The translations under genes were made by a program, and so were the position numbers. Positions 15,491 to 24,839 of a stretch of 64,000 nt of DNA are shown here, piece after piece. The stretch is from Candidatus Brevundimonas colombiensis (lineage in GTDB: Bacteria > Pseudomonadota > Alphaproteobacteria > Caulobacterales > Caulobacteraceae), in NCBI GenBank assembly GCA_029202665.1, contig CP119326.1, forward strand, positions 2,914,001 to 2,978,000. Direction: 5' to 3'. Under the pieces are notes generated by a model that did no database searches, was not told the origin of the DNA, and saw only the letters and a program-made list of their open reading frames with translations. Each line of letters starts with the position of its first letter. Positions within the stretch are counted from its first letter, which is position 1.

Positions 15491-18409
15491 ATGTCCATCA
15501 GCTTTCTTCTCGTCATCATTCTGATCCTGCCCTTCATGGGCGCGATCGCGGCGGCCGGCCTGCCGCGTCACGCCCGAACGGCCGCCGCCATCCTGTCGTG
15601 GATCGTGGCCCTGATCAGCCTGGGGTGTCTGGCGGCGCTGTGGCCGATGTTTCAGGACGGCGAGACGCTGAAGTTCGAGATTCCCTGGCTGCCTTCGCTG
15701 GGTGTCAATCTGGTGCTGCGGCTGGACGGACTGTCCTGGCTGTTCAGCGCCCTGATCCTGGGCATCGGCGCCCTGGTGGTGCTGTACGCCCGCTACTACA
15801 TGTCGCCTAAGGATCCGGTGCCGCGTTTCTTCTCGTTCCTGCTGGCCTTCATGGGTGCGATGCAGGGGGTGGTGCTGTCGGGCAACCTGATCCAGCTGGT
15901 GGTCTTCTGGGAGCTGACCAGCCTCTTCTCCTTCCTGCTGATCGGATATTGGCATCAGAATCCGGCCGCGCGCGAAGGGTCGCGCATGGCCCTGACCGTC
16001 ACGGCGACGGGCGGGATCGCGCTGCTGGTCGGCATGATCCTGATCGGGCGGATCGTCGGCAGCTACGATCTGGATGTCGTGCTCGCCTCGCGCGAGGCGA
16101 TCCAGCAAAGCCCCCTCTATCTGCCCGCGCTGTTGCTGTTGCTGGCGGGGGCGATGACCAAGAGCGCCCAGTTCCCCTTCCACTTCTGGCTGCCGCGCGC
16201 CATGGCCGCGCCCACGCCGGTCAGCGCCTATCTGCATTCGGCGACCATGGTGAAGGCGGGCGTCTTCCTGCTGATACGGTTCTGGCCGGTCTTCGCGGGG
16301 ACAGAGAGCTGGTATCTGATTGTCGGCGGCATGGGTCTGGCCACCCTGTTGCTCGGCGCCTGGTGCGCCATATTCCAGCATGATCTGAAGGGTCTTCTGG
16401 CCTATTCGACCATAAGCCACCTGGGGCTGATCGTCCTGCTGCTGGGGTTGGGCAGTCCCTTGGGCTGTATCGCCGCCATCTTCCACACGGTGAACCACGC
16501 CACCTTCAAGGCGTCGCTGTTCATGGCGGCCGGCATCATCGACCATGAGGCCGGCACCCGCGATATGCGCAAGCTGAGCGGCCTGTTCCGCTTCATGCCC
16601 TTTACCGCGACCCTGGCCATGGTGGCGGCGGCGGCCATGGCGGGCGTGCCCCTGCTGAACGGCTTCCTATCCAAGGAGATGTTCCTGGCCGAGGCCGTGG
16701 CCAGCGTGAACACCCACGGCCTGAACCTGATCCTGCCCGCCCTGGCGACCCTGGCCAGCGCTTTCAGCGTCCTTTACTCGCTGCGCTTCATCCACACGAC
16801 ATTCTTCGGCCCGCCGCCGACCCAACTGGACCGCACGCCGCACGAGCCGCCCGCCTGGATGCGTCGGCCGGTCGAAGTGCTGGTGGCCTTGTGTCTGGTC
16901 GTCGGCATCTTCCCGGCGGTGACCGTGGGGCCGTTCCTGAAAAGCGCGGCTGTCTCGGTGCTGGGCTTCGACCTGCCCTATTACAGCCTGGCCCTGTGGC
17001 ACGGGTTCAACCTGCCGCTGGTGCTCAGTTTCGTCGCCCTGGGCGGCGGCGTGGCCCTGTATGTCGCGTTCGGACGACGCATCAACGCCAATCCGCGCGG
17101 CGGACCGTGGGGCTGGAAGCGGCTGAACGGCGGCTGGCTGTTCGAACGCGCCATGACCGGCCTGTTCAAGGCCTCCGAGGCCATGGTTCGCCTGTTCGGG
17201 GCCACGCGCCAGCAACCGCAGCTGCGCGCCATCGTATTGGTCGCCCTGCTGGCGGGCGGTCTGTCCGCGACAGGCGCGGGCCTGATCATCACGCCGATCA
17301 TGCCGACGCCCACCTTGGCGAACTGGGCGTTTGCCGGCCTTTGGCTGGTCGGGGCCAGCTGCGCCGTCGCGGCGGCCTGGCAGGCGAAATACCACCGCCT
17401 CGCGGCTGTCGTTCTTATGGGCGGCGCGGGTCTGGCCAGTTGCCTGTCCTTCGTCTGGCTGTCGGCGCCGGACCTGGCCGTGACCCAGTTGCTGGTCGAG
17501 GTGGTGACCACCGTCCTGCTGCTGCTGGGCCTGCGTTGGCTGCCGAAGCGGCTGGAGACCATCCGCCTGCCCGAGGCCATGGAAAAGCGGTCGCGTCGGC
17601 GCCGCCGCATAGATCTGATCATCGCCGCCGTCGTCGGCACGGCCCTGGCCGCCATATCCTACGCCGTCATGACCCGGCCTTCGGTCGAGGGGATTTCGCG
17701 CTTCTTCGTCGAACACGCCTATAAGGACGCGGGCGGGCGCAACATCGTCAACGTCATCCTGGTCGACTTCCGCGCCTTCGACACCTTCGGCGAGATCACG
17801 GTCCTGGGCATCGTCGGCCTGACCGTCTTCGCCCTGCTGCGCCGCTTCCGGCCCGCCGACGACACCCTTTCCGGACCCAGCCAGCAACGGGTTCAGAACG
17901 CCTCGGACCGCAATCACGAGACACGGTCGGAGGGCGACACGCTGAAAGAGACCATGCTGATCCCGCGCGTGGTGATGCGCTGGATCTTCCCCTTCATCAT
18001 CCTGCTGGCCGTGCATCTGTTCCTGCGGGGGCATGACCTGCCGGGCGGGGGGTTTGCGGCGGGGGTGGCGCTGTCGATCGCCTTTGTGCTGCAATATATG
18101 GCTTCCGGCGCGCGCTGGGTGGAGGAACGGCTGGCGATCCGGCCCATCTTCTGGATCGGCGCCGGCCTGGTGATCGCGGCGCTCAGCGGCGTCGGGTCGT
18201 GGCTGTTCGGCTATCCGTTCCTGACCTCCTGGTTCCAGTACGCCGATCTGCCGATCCTGGGTCGCGTGCCGCTGGCCAGCGCGGTGCTGTTCGACCTGGG
18301 CGTGGTGGTGCTGGTGGTCGGCGCCACCGTCCTGACTCTGGTGGCCCTGGCCCACCAATCGCTGCGCAAACCCAAACAAAGAGACGCCGAGGAAGGAGAA
18401 CCGTCATGA
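15491..18409 (+). CDS. mrpA: Mrp antiporter subunit A fused to subunit B (MrpAB)
   Basis: A 972-residue polytopic membrane protein. Residues 1 to about 800 are MrpA: an N-terminal complex-I NuoL-like antiporter core (TKSAQFPFHFWLPRAMAAPTPVSAYLHSATMVKAG contains the conserved proton-path Lys/His region) followed by the C-terminal MbhD/E-like segment. From about residue 822 (MLIPRVVMRWIFPFIILLA) it is MrpB (MnhB). Such fusion is known for group 2 Mrp systems of proteobacteria such as rhizobial Pha. It forms the largest part of the Na+(K+)/H+ antiporter. The stop overlaps the next start by ATGA. Confidence 0.96.
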   Translation: MSISFLLVIILILPFMGAIAAAGLPRHARTAAAILSWIVALISLGCLAALWPMFQDGETLKFEIPWLPSLGVNLVLRLDGLSWLFSALILGIGALVVLYARYYMSPKDPVPRFFSFLLAFMGAMQGVVLSGNLIQLVVFWELTSLFSFLLIGYWHQNPAAREGSRMALTVTATGGIALLVGMILIGRIVGSYDLDVVLASREAIQQSPLYLPALLLLLAGAMTKSAQFPFHFWLPRAMAAPTPVSAYLHSATMVKAGVFLLIRFWPVFAGTESWYLIVGGMGLATLLLGAWCAIFQHDLKGLLAYSTISHLGLIVLLLGLGSPLGCIAAIFHTVNHATFKASLFMAAGIIDHEAGTRDMRKLSGLFRFMPFTATLAMVAAAAMAGVPLLNGFLSKEMFLAEAVASVNTHGLNLILPALATLASAFSVLYSLRFIHTTFFGPPPTQLDRTPHEPPAWMRRPVEVLVALCLVVGIFPAVTVGPFLKSAAVSVLGFDLPYYSLALWHGFNLPLVLSFVALGGGVALYVAFGRRINANPRGGPWGWKRLNGGWLFERAMTGLFKASEAMVRLFGATRQQPQLRAIVLVALLAGGLSATGAGLIITPIMPTPTLANWAFAGLWLVGASCAVAAAWQAKYHRLAAVVLMGGAGLASCLSFVWLSAPDLAVTQLLVEVVTTVLLLLGLRWLPKRLETIRLPEAMEKRSRRRRRIDLIIAAVVGTALAAISYAVMTRPSVEGISRFFVEHAYKDAGGRNIVNVILVDFRAFDTFGEITVLGIVGLTVFALLRRFRPADDTLSGPSQQRVQNASDRNHETRSEGDTLKETMLIPRVVMRWIFPFIILLAVHLFLRGHDLPGGGFAAGVALSIAFVLQYMASGARWVEERLAIRPIFWIGAGLVIAALSGVGSWLFGYPFLTSWFQYADLPILGRVPLASAVLFDLGVVVLVVGATVLTLVALAHQSLRKPKQRDAEEGEPS

Positions 18410-18750
18410 TGGAACTGGTTCTCGCCCTAGCCATCGGCGTGCTGGGCGCCTCGGGTGTCTGGCTGCTGCTGCGGCCGCGCACCTTCCAGGTCATCATGGG
18501 GCTGTCGCTGCTGTCCTATGCGGTCAATATCTTCATCTTCGCCATGGGCCGGCTGAGGTCGGGCGCACCGCCGGTGCTGGCGGACGGGAGCGCCGACCCC
18601 GCGCGCTACACCGATCCGACGCCCCAGGCCCTGGTCCTGACGGCCATCGTCATCAGCTTCGCCCTGACCGCCCTGTTCCTGGTGGTCATCCTGGCGGCGC
18701 GCGGCATCACCGGCAGCGACCATGTCGACGGCAAGGAGCCGGACGCATGA
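18406..18750 (+). CDS. mrpC: Mrp antiporter subunit C
   Basis: A 114-residue NuoK-like membrane subunit with three helices (MMELVLALAIGVLGASGVWLLL, FQVIMGLSLLSYAVNIFIFAMG, ALVLTAIVISFALTALFLVVILAA). DPTPQALVLTAIVI is the family signature. ATG 18406 overlaps the MrpAB stop and has GGAAGGAG 7 bases upstream; a second in-frame ATG follows directly at 18409. Longer upstream extension of the frame lies within mrpA and is not used. Confidence 0.95.
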   Translation: MMELVLALAIGVLGASGVWLLLRPRTFQVIMGLSLLSYAVNIFIFAMGRLRSGAPPVLADGSADPARYTDPTPQALVLTAIVISFALTALFLVVILAARGITGSDHVDGKEPDA

Positions 18751-20342
18751 CCGATTGGCAGTCCCATCTGATCATCGGCCCCATCGTGCTGCCCATGATC
18801 ATCGCCTCGGCCATGCTGCTGGTGAACGAGCGTCGCCGCATCCTGAAAGCCTCGCTCAGCCTGGCGGCCATGGCGGCCATCCTGATCATGGCCCTGATCC
18901 TGCTGCACGAAAGCGCCAATGGCGCCGTGGGCGGGGGCGACACCGCGCGCGTCTATCGCCTCGGGTCGTGGGCCGCGCCCTATGGCATCGTGCTGGTCGC
19001 AGACCGGCTGTCGACGATGATGGTGGCCCTGACCAGCGTTCTGGGCGGGTGCGCCCTGATCTTCGCCCTGGCGCGATGGGATCGGGCCGGGCCGCGCTTT
19101 CACGCCCTGTTCCTGCTGCTGATCATGGGGGTGAACGGCGCCCTGTTGACCGGCGACCTGTTCAATCTGTTCGTCTTCTTCGAGGTGATGCTGGCCGCCT
19201 CGTATGGACTGGCCCTGCATGGATCGGGCGAGGCCAGGGTGCGGGCCGGCGTCATCTATATCGCCGTCAACCTGACCGCCTCCCTGCTGTTCCTGATCGG
19301 GGTCAGCCTGATCTATGGCGTCACGGGCACGCTGAACATGGCCGATCTGGCGATGCGCGTTCCGGCCATCGCGGCGAGCGACCTGGGGCTGTTCCACATC
19401 GGGGCGGCGATTCTGGGTACGGCCTTCCTGATCAAGTGCGCCATGTGGCCCGTGGGTTTCTGGCTGACCTCGACCTATTCGGCCGCCAGCGCGCCGGCGG
19501 CGGCGGTCTTCGCCATTCTTTCCAAGGTGGGGGTCTATGTCGTCATTCGCCTCAGCCTGCTGCTGTTCGGCGCGGGGGCCGGCGCCTCGGCCGGGTTCGG
19601 CCTGACCTGGCTGATGTTCGGCGGGCTGGCGACCATAGCCTTCGGAACCTTCGGCCTGATCGCCTCGCGTGACCTGTCGCGGGCCGCCGGATTCGGGGTG
19701 ATGGTCTCGTCGGGGACCGTCCTGGCCATCCTGGGCGTCGGGGATACGGCGGCCCTCAGCGGCGCGCTCTTCTATCTGATCGGGTCCACGCTGGCCTGCG
19801 CGGCCCTGTTCCTGCTGGCCGAAATCCTTCAGCGTGGGCGCGAGGCCGATGTGGGCGAGGCGCGGGCCGTCTTCGACGACGAATACCGCGATCCGTTCGA
19901 TGACGAGGAGCGCAACGAGCCTGGTCTGGTCATTCCGGCGGCCGTCGCGGCCCTCGGCGGGGCCTTCCTGATCTGCACGCTGATGGTGGCGGGAATGCCG
20001 CCCCTGGCAGGATTCGTCGGCAAGCTGTCGATGATAGACGCCCTGGTCAGCGCCGGAGGGCCGGCGCAATGGACGCTGGTGGCGGTGCTGTCCGTGTCCA
20101 GCCTGGGCGCCCTGATCGGCCTGACGCGGTTAGGCGTGGGCGCCATCTGGACCCGCGACGAGGACGCCCCGGCGTTCGTCGTGGGCGCAGCCGAACTGAC
20201 GGCCGTCGCCGCCCTGCTCGGGGCCTGCGTGTTCCTGGCCATCTTCGCCGGTTCCGCCCTGATCTACACTGATCATACGGCCGCCTGGCTGGCCGAACCG
20301 CAGGGCTATGTCGACGCCGTCCTGAAAGGCGACGGCCTATGA
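18747..20342 (+). CDS. mrpD: Mrp antiporter subunit D
   Basis: A 531-residue NuoM/N-like antiporter subunit with about 14 membrane segments. GDLFNLFVFFEVMLAASYGLALHG and FLIKCAMWPVGFWLTSTYSAASAPAAAVFAILSKVGVYV carry the Glu, Lys and Pro residues of the proton channel. A charged cytoplasmic loop (READVGEARAVFDDEYRDPFDDEE, about residues 366-390) is larger than usual. ATGA overlaps couple it to mrpC and mrpE. Confidence 0.96.
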   Translation: MTDWQSHLIIGPIVLPMIIASAMLLVNERRRILKASLSLAAMAAILIMALILLHESANGAVGGGDTARVYRLGSWAAPYGIVLVADRLSTMMVALTSVLGGCALIFALARWDRAGPRFHALFLLLIMGVNGALLTGDLFNLFVFFEVMLAASYGLALHGSGEARVRAGVIYIAVNLTASLLFLIGVSLIYGVTGTLNMADLAMRVPAIAASDLGLFHIGAAILGTAFLIKCAMWPVGFWLTSTYSAASAPAAAVFAILSKVGVYVVIRLSLLLFGAGAGASAGFGLTWLMFGGLATIAFGTFGLIASRDLSRAAGFGVMVSSGTVLAILGVGDTAALSGALFYLIGSTLACAALFLLAEILQRGREADVGEARAVFDDEYRDPFDDEERNEPGLVIPAAVAALGGAFLICTLMVAGMPPLAGFVGKLSMIDALVSAGGPAQWTLVAVLSVSSLGALIGLTRLGVGAIWTRDEDAPAFVVGAAELTAVAALLGACVFLAIFAGSALIYTDHTAAWLAEPQGYVDAVLKGDGL

Positions 20343-20827
20343 GACGCATCCTGCCCTATCCTATCCTGTCGCTGGGCCTGTTCGTCGCTTCGATCCTGCT
20401 CAGCGCCTCGATCAAGCCGCCGTCTCTGGTGCTGGCCTTGCTGTTGGCCGTGCTGGCGCCGATCATCATGCTGGCCCTTGGCGTGGATCGCGTGCGGCTG
20501 AAATCGCCCGGGACGATGGCGCGGCTCGCCATCGACGTCGCCGGCGACATCGTGCGCTCCAACTGGGCGGTGTCGCAGATCATCCTGGGTCGCCGTCGAC
20601 ATGAGCGGACATCCGGATTCATCCATATCCCGCTGGACCTGCGCGATCGGTACGGTCTGGCGGTCCTGGCCATCATCATCACCTCGACGCCCGGCACCCT
20701 GTGGGTCGAATATGAATCCGCCACAGGTCGTCTGCTGCTGCATGTTCTGGACCTGGTGGACGAAGACAGCTGGGTGCGGCTGATCAAACACCGCTACGAG
20801 CGTCGGCTGATGGAGATCTTCGAATGA
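20339..20827 (+). CDS. mrpE: Mrp antiporter subunit E
   Basis: A 162-residue MnhE-family protein with N-terminal membrane helices (LPYPILSLGLFVASILLSA and LVLALLLAVLAPIIMLAL) and a soluble C-terminal domain containing YGLAVLAIIITSTPGTLWVEYE, the family hallmark. It is translationally coupled on both sides by ATGA. MrpE is needed for assembly and full activity of the complex. Confidence 0.94.
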   Translation: MRRILPYPILSLGLFVASILLSASIKPPSLVLALLLAVLAPIIMLALGVDRVRLKSPGTMARLAIDVAGDIVRSNWAVSQIILGRRRHERTSGFIHIPLDLRDRYGLAVLAIIITSTPGTLWVEYESATGRLLLHVLDLVDEDSWVRLIKHRYERRLMEIFE

Positions 20828-21105
20828 CGGCGGCGGTGCTGGTCTGGGGGCTGGGTCTGGCCCAGCTGATGCTGATTTGCGCCATGGGACTGGCGGCGTG
20901 GCGGATCATCCGTGGGCCGCGCGCCCAGGATCGCGTATTGGGCATGGACACTCTCTATCTGAACGGCATGCTTCTGGTCGTCTTGTTCGGTATCCGTACC
21001 GACAGCCAGCTCTATTTCGAGGCGGCCCTGATCATCGGCATGCTGGGCTTCACCGCCACCGTGGCCCTGGCCAAGTTCCTGATGCGCGGCGAGGTGATCG
21101 AATGA
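20824..21105 (+). CDS. mrpF: Mrp antiporter subunit F
   Basis: A 93-residue three-helix membrane protein (MrpF/PhaF family) with the conserved RGPRAQDRVLGMDTLYLNGM loop (about residues 28-47). It is coupled by ATGA to mrpE and mrpG. Confidence 0.94.
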   Translation: MTAAVLVWGLGLAQLMLICAMGLAAWRIIRGPRAQDRVLGMDTLYLNGMLLVVLFGIRTDSQLYFEAALIIGMLGFTATVALAKFLMRGEVIE

Positions 21106-21473
21106 CCGAACCTGACATGCCTGCGTGGGTCGCCTTCGTCGTCGTGGGTCTGGCGGTCGCCGGTTCGGCCCTGTCGCTGTTGGGCGCGGTCGGCCTGACG
21201 CGGTTGAAGACCTTTTACGAGCGGGTCCACGCCCCCACCCTGGGGGCGACACTGGGCATGGCGTTGATCCTGCTGGCCTCTATCGTCTGGTTCACCACGG
21301 TCGAGCGGCGGTTCATGCCGCGCGAAATCCTGATCGGTCTGTTCCTGACGGTGACGACGCCGGTGACGCTGATCCTGCTGGCCCGCGCCGCCCTGTTCCG
21401 AGACCGCACGGAGAAGGCCGAAACCGCAGACGAGGCGGACAAAAAGAAGCCCGGCAAGGGAGCGCCGGGCTGA
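21102..21473 (+). CDS. mrpG: Mrp antiporter subunit G
   Basis: A 123-residue MnhG/PhaG-family subunit. The signature LLGAVGLTRLKTFYERVHAPTLGATLG spans about residues 27-53, with three membrane helices and a charged C-terminal tail (TEKAETADEADKKKPGKG). ATG 21102 overlaps the mrpF stop. It is the last gene of the operon. Confidence 0.95.
   Translation: MTEPDMPAWVAFVVVGLAVAGSALSLLGAVGLTRLKTFYERVHAPTLGATLGMALILLASIVWFTTVERRFMPREILIGLFLTVTTPVTLILLARAALFRDRTEKAETADEADKKKPGKGAPG
21448..21471 (+). terminator. Hairpin at the end of the mrp operon
   Basis: AGCCCGGC (21448-21455) pairs with GCCGGGCT (21464-21471) around an 8-base loop, overlapping the mrpG stop codon. No T-tract follows, so it may stabilise the mRNA end more than terminate transcription. 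Confidence 0.4.
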
Positions 21474-21539
21474 TCCAGGTTCGGTGATGGCGCCCCTGAG
21501 GGCTAAGGCCAGTCGTTAAGCGAATTGGTTTGCGAAATC

Positions 21540-22289
21540 CTAATGGCCAGCCTGGTCCGGCAGCCAGGCGCTCTGATGACCGACCGGCGCCACAGGCCAG
21601 ACGATACGCCACCCCTGGCCCGCGCGAGCAATCGAGAAACCGCTGCCGCCGCCGTCGCCCGGATAGTCGAAACTCTGCCCAGCCACAGTGATCGGCGCGG
21701 CGCCTGCGCGACCGATCATGGCCCGCCATCGGTCCCGTGCAGCCGGTGCGACATCGACTTCCGCGCCGCCGATCGTGACCACAGGCGGATTCTGCCCGGC
21801 CGGTCCCGAGGCGACGAGCGTCGAACCGTCCGAATCGACCGCGTTCAGCACGCTGGATCCGTCCAGCCTGACGGTCGGCTGACCTGCGGCGATCAAGGCG
21901 ACCGGCCCCGCCCCGCCCTGGATCACCACCAGGGTCTCAGGCGAGATGGCGGCGTCCTCGCCGACTTGAACCTCGGGCGTCAGCCGCACGTCGCCGTGCA
22001 GCGGCGGCAACCTCAGTTCGAAACGGCCGGCCGCATCGGCGTTGACCGCCACCGCCGCCACGTCCGGCGCCCGCAGAACAACGCGCGCGTTGGGATCGGC
22101 CGCCCCGCGCACGATCAGCACGCCGCCGTCGCGCGTCACGCCGTCGATCATCGGCGGTCGGACCCAGGGCGAGGCCTTTTCCGTCCCGGACGGTCCGACC
22201 GCGCCGCCCTCGCCCCGCGAACAACCTGAAAGCGTCAGCCCCGACGCCAGAAGGGCCGCGACGATCGTTACGCTGATCCGACGTTTCAT
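21540..22289 (-). CDS. Predicted lipoprotein of unknown function
   Basis: A 249-residue protein with a lipoprotein signal: MKRRISVTIVAALLASGLTLSGC, with lipobox LSGC and Cys at about 23. The mature part is beta-rich; residues about 50-110 (VLIVRGAADPNARVVLRA, then AAGRFELRLPP) look like a carboxypeptidase-regulatory-like beta-sandwich, a weak call. The C-terminus ends in a Trp/Pro-rich stretch. It converges on mrpG. No partner gene is apparent. Confidence 0.75.
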   Translation of the reverse strand: MKRRISVTIVAALLASGLTLSGCSRGEGGAVGPSGTEKASPWVRPPMIDGVTRDGGVLIVRGAADPNARVVLRAPDVAAVAVNADAAGRFELRLPPLHGDVRLTPEVQVGEDAAISPETLVVIQGGAGPVALIAAGQPTVRLDGSSVLNAVDSDGSTLVASGPAGQNPPVVTIGGAEVDVAPAARDRWRAMIGRAGAAPITVAGQSFDYPGDGGGSGFSIARAGQGWRIVWPVAPVGHQSAWLPDQAGH

Positions 22290-22400
22290 CCTTGGCCTCG
22301 ACGATATAGGACTGGCGACCCAGCGGCTCGTGCTGGTGTTAGCGCGAGCGCCGCCGGTTTGGCCATGGGCCAGGCCGGCATTCGTTTTGTTTGAGGCCCC

Positions 22401-23006
22401 ATGTCCCTGCCCCCCGTTTCGTTCCTGCCCTTCGACGGCTCATCCGTCTGCCTGTTCTGCGGCGCCTCCGAGACCGCCGATCCCGCCTATACCGAGGCGG
22501 CCTACGCCTTCGGGCGCGCAACGGCTGAGGCGGGCTGGCGGCTGGTCTATGGCGGCGGCGGCGTCGGGCTGATGGGCGCCTCGGCGCGCGGCGCGCACGA
22601 GGCCGGGGGCCGGGTCGTCGGCATCATGCCGGCCTTCCTGCGCAGCCGCGAACGTCTGTTCGACGAGGTCGAGACGGTCGTCGTCACCTCGATGCACGAG
22701 CGTAAACAGTTGATGTACGATCAGTCCGACGCCTTCGTGGTCGCCCCCGGCGGCATAGGCACGCTGGAAGAGGTGGTCGAACTGCTGTCGTGGAAGCGGC
22801 TGGATCTGCATCACAAGCCGGTCGTCTTCCTGAACCTGAACGGTTTCTGGGACGGCTTCTTCGCCCTGATGCGCCACAGCGTGGACGAGGGCATGACCCC
22901 GCCGTCCTTCCTGGACGCCTGGACCGTCGCCGATACGGTGGAAGAGGCCTTGGCCCTTATTCAGTCGCCCGACGCCGCCCAGCCGCAGAAACATGATCGT
23001 CGGTAA
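22401..23006 (+). CDS. LOG-family protein (cytokinin riboside phosphate phosphoribohydrolase-like)
   Basis: A 201-residue TIGR00730/LOG protein. The defining PGGIGTLEEVVE motif is at about residues 116-127 and the nucleotide-binding GGGGVGLMGA at about 52-61. LOG proteins hydrolyse nucleoside 5'-monophosphates to free base and ribose 5-phosphate; in bacteria many act in purine salvage rather than cytokinin making. It stands alone, with about 110 bases upstream of its divergent lipoprotein neighbour. Confidence 0.92.
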   Translation: MSLPPVSFLPFDGSSVCLFCGASETADPAYTEAAYAFGRATAEAGWRLVYGGGGVGLMGASARGAHEAGGRVVGIMPAFLRSRERLFDEVETVVVTSMHERKQLMYDQSDAFVVAPGGIGTLEEVVELLSWKRLDLHHKPVVFLNLNGFWDGFFALMRHSVDEGMTPPSFLDAWTVADTVEEALALIQSPDAAQPQKHDRR

Positions 23007-23110
23007 GTGATCGCCGCTTACATTCGCATCTCTCCGTATTGACAGTTTTTATCCGAAACTGACATTGGGACTATGCGGCACGACGCCGTTCTTCTTATCG
23101 GAGAGTTTTC

Positions 23111-23404
23111 ATGCGCGCCCTGTTCGCCGCAGCCGTTCTTTTCGCCGCCGCACCCGCCATGGCCCAGACCCCGGCCGCCACCAGCCTGACCCTGGCCGAC
23201 GCGGCCAAGGCGCCGGCGCGCGCCACCATCATCGACGGTGCGCGCTGGTCCTGCCAGGGCGCCGCCTGCACCGCCTCGGGCGGCACGGAGCAGCCCGCAA
23301 CGCGCGCCTGCCGCCGCGTTGTCCAAAGGTTCGGCGCAGTGACCGCCTTCTCCTACAAGGGCGTCGCCCTCAGCGCCGACGAACTGGCCGTCTGCAACGC
23401 CTGA
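23111..23404 (+). CDS. Small exported cysteine-containing protein
   Basis: A 97-residue secreted protein with signal peptide (MRALFAAAVLFAAAPAMA-QT). The mature part has four Cys in two pairs (WSCQGAACTASGG and a later ACRRVV...CNA), likely disulfide-bonded. The pattern WxCxGxxCTAS...ACRRV...LAxCN resembles a small protein family I recall as CC_3452-like in Caulobacterales; the family name is from memory. The RBS GGAGAG lies about 9 bases upstream. Function unknown. Confidence 0.7.
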   Translation: MRALFAAAVLFAAAPAMAQTPAATSLTLADAAKAPARATIIDGARWSCQGAACTASGGTEQPATRACRRVVQRFGAVTAFSYKGVALSADELAVCNA

Positions 23405-23425
23405 TGTCGAGCGGCGCGGGGCGGC

Positions 23426-24760
23426 TCAGGCCGCCTCGCCTCTCAGACGTCGCTGAATGGTCTCACGCCCGATCAGCGGCGCCAAGGCCGCCATGTCCGG
23501 CCCGTGCGCCTGGCCCGTCAGCGCCAGACGCAGCGGCATGAACAGCGCCTTGCCCTTGGCGCCCGTCTCGGCCTTCACCGCATTGGTCCAGGTCGACCAT
23601 GCCGTCTCGTCGATCACGTCGGGCAGAAGGCCGGCGGCCGTGTCGATGAAGCCTGCATCTTCGATGACCGGCTGGATCGGCCCTTGAACGATCTTGGCCA
23701 TTTCAACGACATCGCCGAACCTGTTCAGGTTGCCGCGCACCACCGACCAGAAGGTCTCGCCCAGGTCCGCGTCCAGCGCCTGAAGCCGGGGCCTGGCCGT
23801 GTCGTAGTCCATGACGTGCAGCGCCTGGGCGTTCAGCCGGTCCAGATCCGCCGTGTCATAGCGCGCCGGCGATCGGCCCATCTTGGAGAAGGCGAAGCCG
23901 GCGCCCAGCGCCGCGATGGACTGACCGATCTCCAGCGGATCGGACGTGCCGATCCGGCCCAGATGGCTGGTGATGGCGATGGGCTCATAACCCTGATCGC
24001 GCATGTCGCTGATCGACAGCGAACCCAGGCGTTTCGACAGGGCGGCGCCGTCCGCCCCGACCAGCAGCGGCATATGGGCGAAGCCGGGCACAGCCGCGCC
24101 CAGCGCCTCGAAGATTTCGATCTGGGCGCCGGTGTTGGTGACGTGGTCCTCGCCCCGGATGATGTGGGTGATGGCCATGTCGATGTCGTCCACCACCGAC
24201 GGCAGGGTGTAGAGGAACAGACCGTCCTCGCGGATCAGCACCGGATCCGACATCGAGGCGGTGTCCACCTCGGCATGGCCGCGCGCCAGGTCTTCCCAGG
24301 CGACCCGCTTGCCTTCCAGCTTGAAGCGCCAGTGCGGACGGCGGCCCTCGGCCTCGTAGGCGGCCTTCTGTTCGTCGGTCAGTTCCAGCGCGGCGCGGTC
24401 GTAGATCGGCGGAAGGCCGCGCGACAGTTGCACCTTGCGGCGACGATCCAGTTCGTCGGCCGTCTCATAGGCGGGATACAGCCGGCCCGAAGCCTTCAGC
24501 CGCTCCGCCGCCTCTTCGTAACGGTCGAAACGTTTGGACTGGTTATAGCGCTCGTCCCAGAGCATCCCCAACCAGGTCAGATCGTCCTCGATCCCCTGTT
24601 CGAACTCCGGCGTCGAACGGCCCAGGTCCGTGTCGTCGATGCGCAGCACGAACGACCCGCCCTGCCCCTTGGCGAACAGCCAGTTCACCAGGGCGGTGCG
24701 GACATTGCCGACGTGCAGCTTACCCGTGGGCGACGGGGCGAAACGAACCTTGACGGACAT
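23426..24760 (-). CDS. gltX: Glutamyl-tRNA synthetase
   Basis: A 444-residue class I synthetase. The HIGH signature is HVGN (residues 16-19, FAPSPTGKLHVGNVRTAL) and the KMSKS-like loop is ALSKR (in GADGAALSKRLGSLSI). The LHVGNVRTALVNWLF variety resembles the second GluRS of alphaproteobacteria rather than the LHIGGARTALFNW type, so a paralogue probably exists elsewhere; alphaproteobacteria lack GlnRS and make Gln-tRNA by amidation. No zinc-binding Cys are seen. The paralogue idea is inference. Confidence 0.94.
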   Translation of the reverse strand: MSVKVRFAPSPTGKLHVGNVRTALVNWLFAKGQGGSFVLRIDDTDLGRSTPEFEQGIEDDLTWLGMLWDERYNQSKRFDRYEEAAERLKASGRLYPAYETADELDRRRKVQLSRGLPPIYDRAALELTDEQKAAYEAEGRRPHWRFKLEGKRVAWEDLARGHAEVDTASMSDPVLIREDGLFLYTLPSVVDDIDMAITHIIRGEDHVTNTGAQIEIFEALGAAVPGFAHMPLLVGADGAALSKRLGSLSISDMRDQGYEPIAITSHLGRIGTSDPLEIGQSIAALGAGFAFSKMGRSPARYDTADLDRLNAQALHVMDYDTARPRLQALDADLGETFWSVVRGNLNRFGDVVEMAKIVQGPIQPVIEDAGFIDTAAGLLPDVIDETAWSTWTNAVKAETGAKGKALFMPLRLALTGQAHGPDMAALAPLIGRETIQRRLRGEAA

Positions 24761-24839
24761 AGGGGATCAACGACCTCGAAAGCGAGGCGGCTAGGTCGCC
24801 CCCCAACCCGGCGAAGTCAAGGCGTCGGCCCGTTAAACC

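Noticed and set aside
16667..18379. Long Gln/His/Arg-rich frames opposite the mrp operon (also 18606-20069)
   Set aside because: They are antisense shadows of membrane-protein genes; the Leu/Val codons read backwards as Gln/His/Asp.
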